Origin: Gammaproteobacteria bacterium
GTDB taxonomy: Bacteria; Pseudomonadota; Gammaproteobacteria; UBA6186; Azoamicaceae
DNA: 64,000 nucleotides
Assembly: GCA_013286785.1 (NCBI GenBank)
Contig: JABDFC010000002.1
Coordinates: forward strand, 51,015-115,014
Direction of reading: 5' to 3'
Both the position numbers and the translations under genes were made by a program. This document shows positions 59,552-64,000 of this stretch, one piece after another (within the stretch, counting starts at the first letter, position 1; each line of letters opens with the position of its first letter). Below the pieces are notes generated by a model. It searched no databases and was not told the DNA's origin. It worked only from the letters and a program-made list of their open reading frames with translations.

Positions 59552-60866
59552 TACAGGGTTTTGGAAATACTTCCGTTTTTTTAACCAACTCGAAACGAAC
59601 GGTTTGTGCCAGGGTTGCGGCTAATAGAATGGATTCTTGTGTGGCTAAATGACTGGCAATACATGTATGTGATCCGGAACTAAAGGGAATATAAGAAAAC
59701 GGATGTCTTTTGGTTTCTGGTTCTAAAAATCTTTCTGGACAAAAATCATTCGGGCAATCCCAATAGGCGGGATTTCGATGTAAGGCATACAAATGCAGGG
59801 TAATCCGGGAATTCGGTGGAATTTCGTATCCCTGGATGCTATCTGCCTCAATGTTTGTGCGCGCTAAAGACCAGATAGGGGGATATAAGCGAAAGGTTTC
59901 GGATAGAATTGCCTGTGTGACCACGAGTTTGGGAATATCTTCTAATGTGGGCAAGCGCCCATTTAAAACGGACTCTAATTCTTCCTCGAGCAGCTCTCGA
60001 TACTGGGGATTCTGTGCCAGCAGATACCACATCCAACTTAAACTGCACCCAGTTGTTTCGTGGCCAGTAATGATATGGGTTTTAAATTCAGCCAAAACTT
60101 CTTGATCGGTTAGCGGGCCTCCAGTTTCTTCGCTGGTTGCATGGATCAAATGATCGAGTAAGTCGTTGTACGGAGTTGAATTTTTACGCCGTGCTCGAAT
60201 AATAGGTAAAAATATTTCGTCAATTTTTTTGGTATACCAAAAAAAACGCCAATTATTAAGTGTTGGCTTTAAAGGGTGGATCCACTGGGAAAAACTGCAA
60301 TAATCGTTACAAAAACGGATGGCTTTTCCTAAAAATGCCAATGTTTGTGGTGGCAGCTCTTGGTTGCAAAATAGTTGTGAGGCAATATTTAAGGTTAAAC
60401 TGTTGAGCGTTGCCAACAGATTAATTTTTTTAGGCAGTGAACTTCTCCATGTGGTCAGAAGTTTTTCCGAAAGATGTGTAATGGTTGGGATATAACTTTT
60501 AATGGTCTGATGTTGATAAGCGGGCAGTGCCATTCTGCGTCGATAACGCCAGGCATTGCCTTCAGTGACAACCAAACTGTTACCAAAGAAAAGTTTCATG
60601 TGGTTGTAGACGAGTTTTTGTCTCACGTAATTTTTAGCATTGGTTTTTAAGATATGTTCAAAAACATCCGGTTCGCTGACGAGATAAAGCTTGAAAGGAC
60701 TGGAATAAACGAACCCGCCATAACGCCGCGTTAGGATAAGCGGATATTCTAGATTATAGAATTCTGGGTCTTGATGCAGGATCTCTCCTAAATGGCGCCA
60801 CGTAGGTCCAGGAGGGCGTTTAACAGGATGCGATTGCATGGGATTCCCTCCTTGGATTTCTGTCAC
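59427..60866 (-). CDS. Cytochrome P450
   Basis: I-helix 'GHETTGCSLSW', ExxR 'ETFR', 'NDFCPERFLEPE', heme loop 'FSSGSHTCIASHLATQE' with the Cys ligand. Confidence 0.95.
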   Translation of the reverse strand: MTEIQGGNPMQSHPVKRPPGPTWRHLGEILHQDPEFYNLEYPLILTRRYGGFVYSSPFKLYLVSEPDVFEHILKTNAKNYVRQKLVYNHMKLFFGNSLVVTEGNAWRYRRRMALPAYQHQTIKSYIPTITHLSEKLLTTWRSSLPKKINLLATLNSLTLNIASQLFCNQELPPQTLAFLGKAIRFCNDYCSFSQWIHPLKPTLNNWRFFWYTKKIDEIFLPIIRARRKNSTPYNDLLDHLIHATSEETGGPLTDQEVLAEFKTHIITGHETTGCSLSWMWYLLAQNPQYRELLEEELESVLNGRLPTLEDIPKLVVTQAILSETFRLYPPIWSLARTNIEADSIQGYEIPPNSRITLHLYALHRNPAYWDCPNDFCPERFLEPETKRHPFSYIPFSSGSHTCIASHLATQESILLAATLAQTVRFELVKKTEVFPKPCITLSPIGGIPMRPILRDKSMSSPKQRQYQSLPTVALETNPT

Positions 60867-61717
60867 CTTCTTTTAGGGTTGGGATTGGGAGAGGCAGGAT
60901 CGGTTGTGGCTTTTAAGGTGCGGCGAAGGTTTTGTTGTCGACGAAATTCGGTTGAATCTCTGGGTAAGGTTGCGACATTCGCGTTTAAAACTTCATATTG
61001 TTTCAGCAGATCTTCCGATAATTGCTTACGCAGTTGTTTGGTTTTTTCTGACCATTCTAATTCCAATTCGGTGTGCACTATCGGCTTTTGGGCATTAAAG
61101 AGTTTTCTAAGCGTTGCAACCATTTGTTCCACTAAGTTCAGATCTAAATTTAATTTGCTTGCAATGTAATTCAAGGAGTCGGTGAAGCCCAGTAAATACC
61201 AGCATTGAAGCCAAACATTCAGTGAAGGCTGACCTGCTTCTATGGGAGTCCCCGTGTCATCGTTAAACTCCATATGACAACTTAAGCAACGATAACGGTG
61301 GTTATGGATAGATTCAGGCGGAATTTGAGGGATACGTCTTAACTGAGTGGAATAACAATTAGGGCATTGAATATCGTGTGGCCAACGTTGTTGTCTTAAG
61401 GCTTCATAACATTCAGGGATGCCTAAATGTTGATTGATTTCATCGAATTGGACATCAATCGGGTGGCTGTTAGGGGATGCTAATAACGAATGGATAGTTT
61501 TCAGTTTGGCTAGAATTTCGTCTCTTTGGAGATATTCGGTTTCGGTTTCTTGGAAAGTGGTTAATAAAGACTCTGTTTTTTTTAAAGTCTCTGCAGTGGA
61601 AGTTTCTGAAGGTTCGAGGACTTCATCGACAATCGCATCAGTGTCTTCCCAACTCTTTGCAGAGACAGGCGTCTTAAATTTTTTCCACAGATCGTTTAAA
61701 AATGTCATGCAAAACAT
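60863..61717 (-). CDS. Zinc-ribbon protein resembling an IS1595-type transposase N-terminal domain
   Basis: 'CYEALRQQRWPHDIQCPNCYSTQLRRIPQIPPESIHNHRYRCLSCHMEFNDDTGTPIEAGQPSLNVWLQCWYLLGF' (CPxC...CxxC) with no DDE domain visible; stop overlaps the P450 start. Confidence 0.75.
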   Translation of the reverse strand: MFCMTFLNDLWKKFKTPVSAKSWEDTDAIVDEVLEPSETSTAETLKKTESLLTTFQETETEYLQRDEILAKLKTIHSLLASPNSHPIDVQFDEINQHLGIPECYEALRQQRWPHDIQCPNCYSTQLRRIPQIPPESIHNHRYRCLSCHMEFNDDTGTPIEAGQPSLNVWLQCWYLLGFTDSLNYIASKLNLDLNLVEQMVATLRKLFNAQKPIVHTELELEWSEKTKQLRKQLSEDLLKQYEVLNANVATLPRDSTEFRRQQNLRRTLKATTDPASPNPNPKRR

Positions 61718-61737
61718 TCCATGGTCTTTGCTGAGTG

Positions 61738-62124
61738 TTAGGCTTCCGATGAAACTGTGCTTTCTTGGGGGTCTTCAATATAGTGATCAACGGGTTCCAT
61801 TGACCAGTTACGGGATTCCGATGCTAGAGCTTCGAGTAATTGCACGTCTTCATCGTTTAATTCTCGAAAAAGTTGGGTTAATTGTATGACCGGTTCGGCA
61901 AGTTCTGCGGTATCTAAATTTCGGTGATTATGTGTTTCAAGTTCAAGCACGTTGGCCAGTTGGTCAATGTGGCCTTTCACGATTTTTAAATAAACAGGGA
62001 TGTGTTTTGCAGCCGATTCAAACGCAAATTCGAGGCATCCCGCCCCTTTTAAGGTTTGTAATTCCTGTCTTAGCTTTTGTAGTAAGACTTCAATGTCCGA
62101 TTCTGAAAGACTTGTTTGCATCAT
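61738..62124 (-). CDS. Hypothetical acidic protein
   Basis: 128-aa ORF closely spaced between the recombinase-like and zinc-ribbon genes on the same strand. Confidence 0.65.
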   Translation of the reverse strand: MMQTSLSESDIEVLLQKLRQELQTLKGAGCLEFAFESAAKHIPVYLKIVKGHIDQLANVLELETHNHRNLDTAELAEPVIQLTQLFRELNDEDVQLLEALASESRNWSMEPVDHYIEDPQESTVSSEA

Positions 62125-62146
62125 TCCTTCCTTTTAATCAATCAAA

Positions 62147-63190
62147 TTAAGCGACTAGCGCAGTGCCTTGCTTAATGGGTATGCCTGCTTGTTGGAATTC
62201 CATTAGGATTTCCAGAGGGGATAGCCTACGATTTCGGTATTCGTGCAAAACAGGTAATAAATTGAGAACAAAACGGTTAATAAAGGTAATATCTTGAATT
62301 TGCAAAATGCGATCTTGTAGTTTTTTAACTTGGGATTCATCCCAGACAGGACTTTTCAAGGGGATTAAGCCCTTGGCATTTAAGGAATCGGCTATTTGTG
62401 CCAAGGAAAATGATTGTTTGCTTAATTCTTCTAAGGTTGGTTTTAATTCGCCTGCGATTTCATTGAGTCTCACGCGATCTAACACTTTTTGTAATTGGCT
62501 TAAAACCCATTTCCCGCCCTCGGGTGCGGTGAAACCTTCTTCATTCAATGCCTTAACCATTTGTCGTTGTGAGTAACCTTTTTTACGATAATCTTGAATA
62601 ATAGGCTGCAATAAAAGCGCAAAGACAATGGCTGTATCGATCTTGGGTTTATTGACTTTGCTGATCACTTCTGCGGCATTAGGGTTTCCGGATTTTGCTG
62701 AAGTTAATTTCAACCCTTCTCGGATCAATTTACCATGTAATTTGCGTTGGACTTCGGCGTGCTTGCTTAATGCTTCGAGAATTGTTTGGTTGACAAAAGG
62801 TTGATCCAAACAGTGGAATGAAATATTAGAAGCCAAAAGTACTTGGGTAAAAGACTCGTTGCTGGCTAAGGTTCCAAGCTCTAGAATTAATAACGTCGCT
62901 CCTCTTTGCCTGCAAATTTCTATCGCCTTTTGTAATTGCGGCCATTTGGCACTGCGGCGCGTTTCTGGAATTTCCGTATAAGAATCTATGATTTCTCCAC
63001 GTGGATTCTGGTTCGCCAAGAAATCTTGAACGGTTTTGTGTTGATGAATCGGTTCTGGTGTGCTCGAAAATCCCGGTGCAGAAGTCCGAAAGATTCCCCG
63101 ATGAGAAGCATTGACTGTATCAGTACGACGAAGTCCACTTTTTTGTTGTGGCGCGACATAGTACGTAACGTATAGTGTTGATTCTGACAC
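62147..63190 (-). CDS. Degenerate serine-recombinase/resolvase-like protein with repeated recombinase-type HTH segments
   Basis: 'RRSAKWPQLQKAIEICRQRGATLLILELGTLASNESFTQVLLASNISFHCLDQPF' aligns by eye to the resolvase core; 'QMVKALNEEGFTAPEGGKWVLSQLQKVLDRV' and 'QIADSLNAKGLIPLKSPVWDESQVKKLQDRI' are recombinase-like. GTG start with GGGAGGAGA RBS. Confidence 0.75.
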   Translation of the reverse strand: MSESTLYVTYYVAPQQKSGLRRTDTVNASHRGIFRTSAPGFSSTPEPIHQHKTVQDFLANQNPRGEIIDSYTEIPETRRSAKWPQLQKAIEICRQRGATLLILELGTLASNESFTQVLLASNISFHCLDQPFVNQTILEALSKHAEVQRKLHGKLIREGLKLTSAKSGNPNAAEVISKVNKPKIDTAIVFALLLQPIIQDYRKKGYSQRQMVKALNEEGFTAPEGGKWVLSQLQKVLDRVRLNEIAGELKPTLEELSKQSFSLAQIADSLNAKGLIPLKSPVWDESQVKKLQDRILQIQDITFINRFVLNLLPVLHEYRNRRLSPLEILMEFQQAGIPIKQGTALVA

Positions 63191-63250
63191 GGTCTCCTCC
63201 CACTATTTTTAGATGCCGTAGACCAAAAGTAGATCCCCTTTGCCGAACAG

Positions 63251-64000
63251 TCAAGTAAAAAATGGCCGTTCTTCTTCCCGGAGGGTTAAAATCTCCACCC
63301 CAGAGGCGGTTACCAACAAGGTATGCTCCCATTGAGCTGACAAACTATGGTCCTTGGTGACCACAGTCCAGTCGTCGGGCAAAAGCTTGATGGCCTTCTT
63401 GCCTGCATTGATCATGGGCTCTATCGTAAATGTCATTCCAGGCTGTATTTCTAGACCTGTACCACTGGTGCCATAATGCAATACTTGCAGCCCTTCTTCA
63501 TGGAATTGGGTTCCAATACCATGACCACAATATTCCTCTACCACGGAATAATGATGAGATTCTGCATATTTCTGAATAATAGCACCAATATCCCCTAGCC
63601 TGGCACCTGGCTTAACCGTTTTAATTCCAAAATATAAACATTCTTGGCTCACTTTAGTTATTTTTTTAGCTAAAATAGAGCATTCTCCGACTAAAAACAT
63701 TTTACTCGTATCACCATGATACCCGTCTTTAATCACAGTTACGTCGATATTTAATATGTCGCCTGACTTTAATTTTCGTTCGTTTGGGATTCCATGGCAG
63801 ACCACATAATTGAGCGAGGTACAAACAGACTTGGGAAAAGGGGTTTTGCTGGCACCGCGATAATTTAAACAAGCGGGAATGGCGTGTTGCTTGTTCACGA
63901 TGTGATCATGGCACAGATCATTTAATGCTAGGGTACTGATCCCCGGTTTAACGAAAGGACCAATCATTTCCAGCACTTCGGCAGCCAGTCGACCGGCAAT
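63251..64000 (-). CDS. map: Methionine aminopeptidase, type I (N-terminus runs off the window end)
   Basis: 'CTSLNYVVCHGIPNERKLKSGDILNIDVTVIKDGYHGDTSKMF', 'GHGIGTQFHEEGLQVLHYG', 'PGMTFTIEPMI'. The reading frame stays open to 64000 (IAGRLAAEVLEMIG). Confidence 0.97.
   Translation of the reverse strand: MAGRLAAEVLEMIGPFVKPGISTLALNDLCHDHIVNKQHAIPACLNYRGASKTPFPKSVCTSLNYVVCHGIPNERKLKSGDILNIDVTVIKDGYHGDTSKMFLVGECSILAKKITKVSQECLYFGIKTVKPGARLGDIGAIIQKYAESHHYSVVEEYCGHGIGTQFHEEGLQVLHYGTSGTGLEIQPGMTFTIEPMINAGKKAIKLLPDDWTVVTKDHSLSAQWEHTLLVTASGVEILTLREEERPFFT

Noticed and set aside
60863-63190. Intact transposon or integron at the downstream edge of the Dot/Icm locus
   Set aside because: No DDE transposase domain, the recombinase core lacks expected catalytic residues, and no flanking terminal inverted repeats were seen.

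Overview
This window looks like a gammaproteobacterial chromosome segment, probably from the order Legionellales; that is inferred from gene content and was not tested by phylogeny. Positions 1-31.5 kb are mostly housekeeping genes: prfB (with a programmed +1 frameshift)-lysS, ygfZ/sdhE, rpoE-lepA-lepB-rnc-era-recO-acpS, a BarA-type hybrid kinase, rlmD, adk, a KAAK-rich histone H1-like protein, tsaB, dapE/dapD, an RND efflux pair and tgt. Positions 31.5-58 kb hold a nearly contiguous Dot/Icm (type IVB) secretion locus. It has three full-length IcmL/DotI-family genes plus a short IcmM/DotJ-like one, then icmK, icmE, icmG, icmC, icmD, icmJ, a second icmD, icmB, icmT, dotB, dotC, dotD, icmS, icmP, icmO, dotA, icmV, icmW and icmX. 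Two unassigned genes lie between icmO and dotA and are candidate effectors; one carries a eukaryotic-style PPxY motif. I did not recognise icmF, icmH, icmQ, icmR or icmN here. Downstream is an unusual minus-strand gene set: a serine-recombinase-like protein that appears to have lost its catalytic residues, a small acidic protein, a zinc-ribbon protein resembling an IS1595-type transposase N-terminus, and a cytochrome P450. The P450 ORF overlaps convergently with a membrane-protein gene. The window ends inside map (methionine aminopeptidase). I saw no rRNA, tRNA or CRISPR array. The best candidates for something undescribed are the recombinase-like/zinc-ribbon/P450 operon (59.4-63.2 kb) and the icmO-dotA orphan genes.
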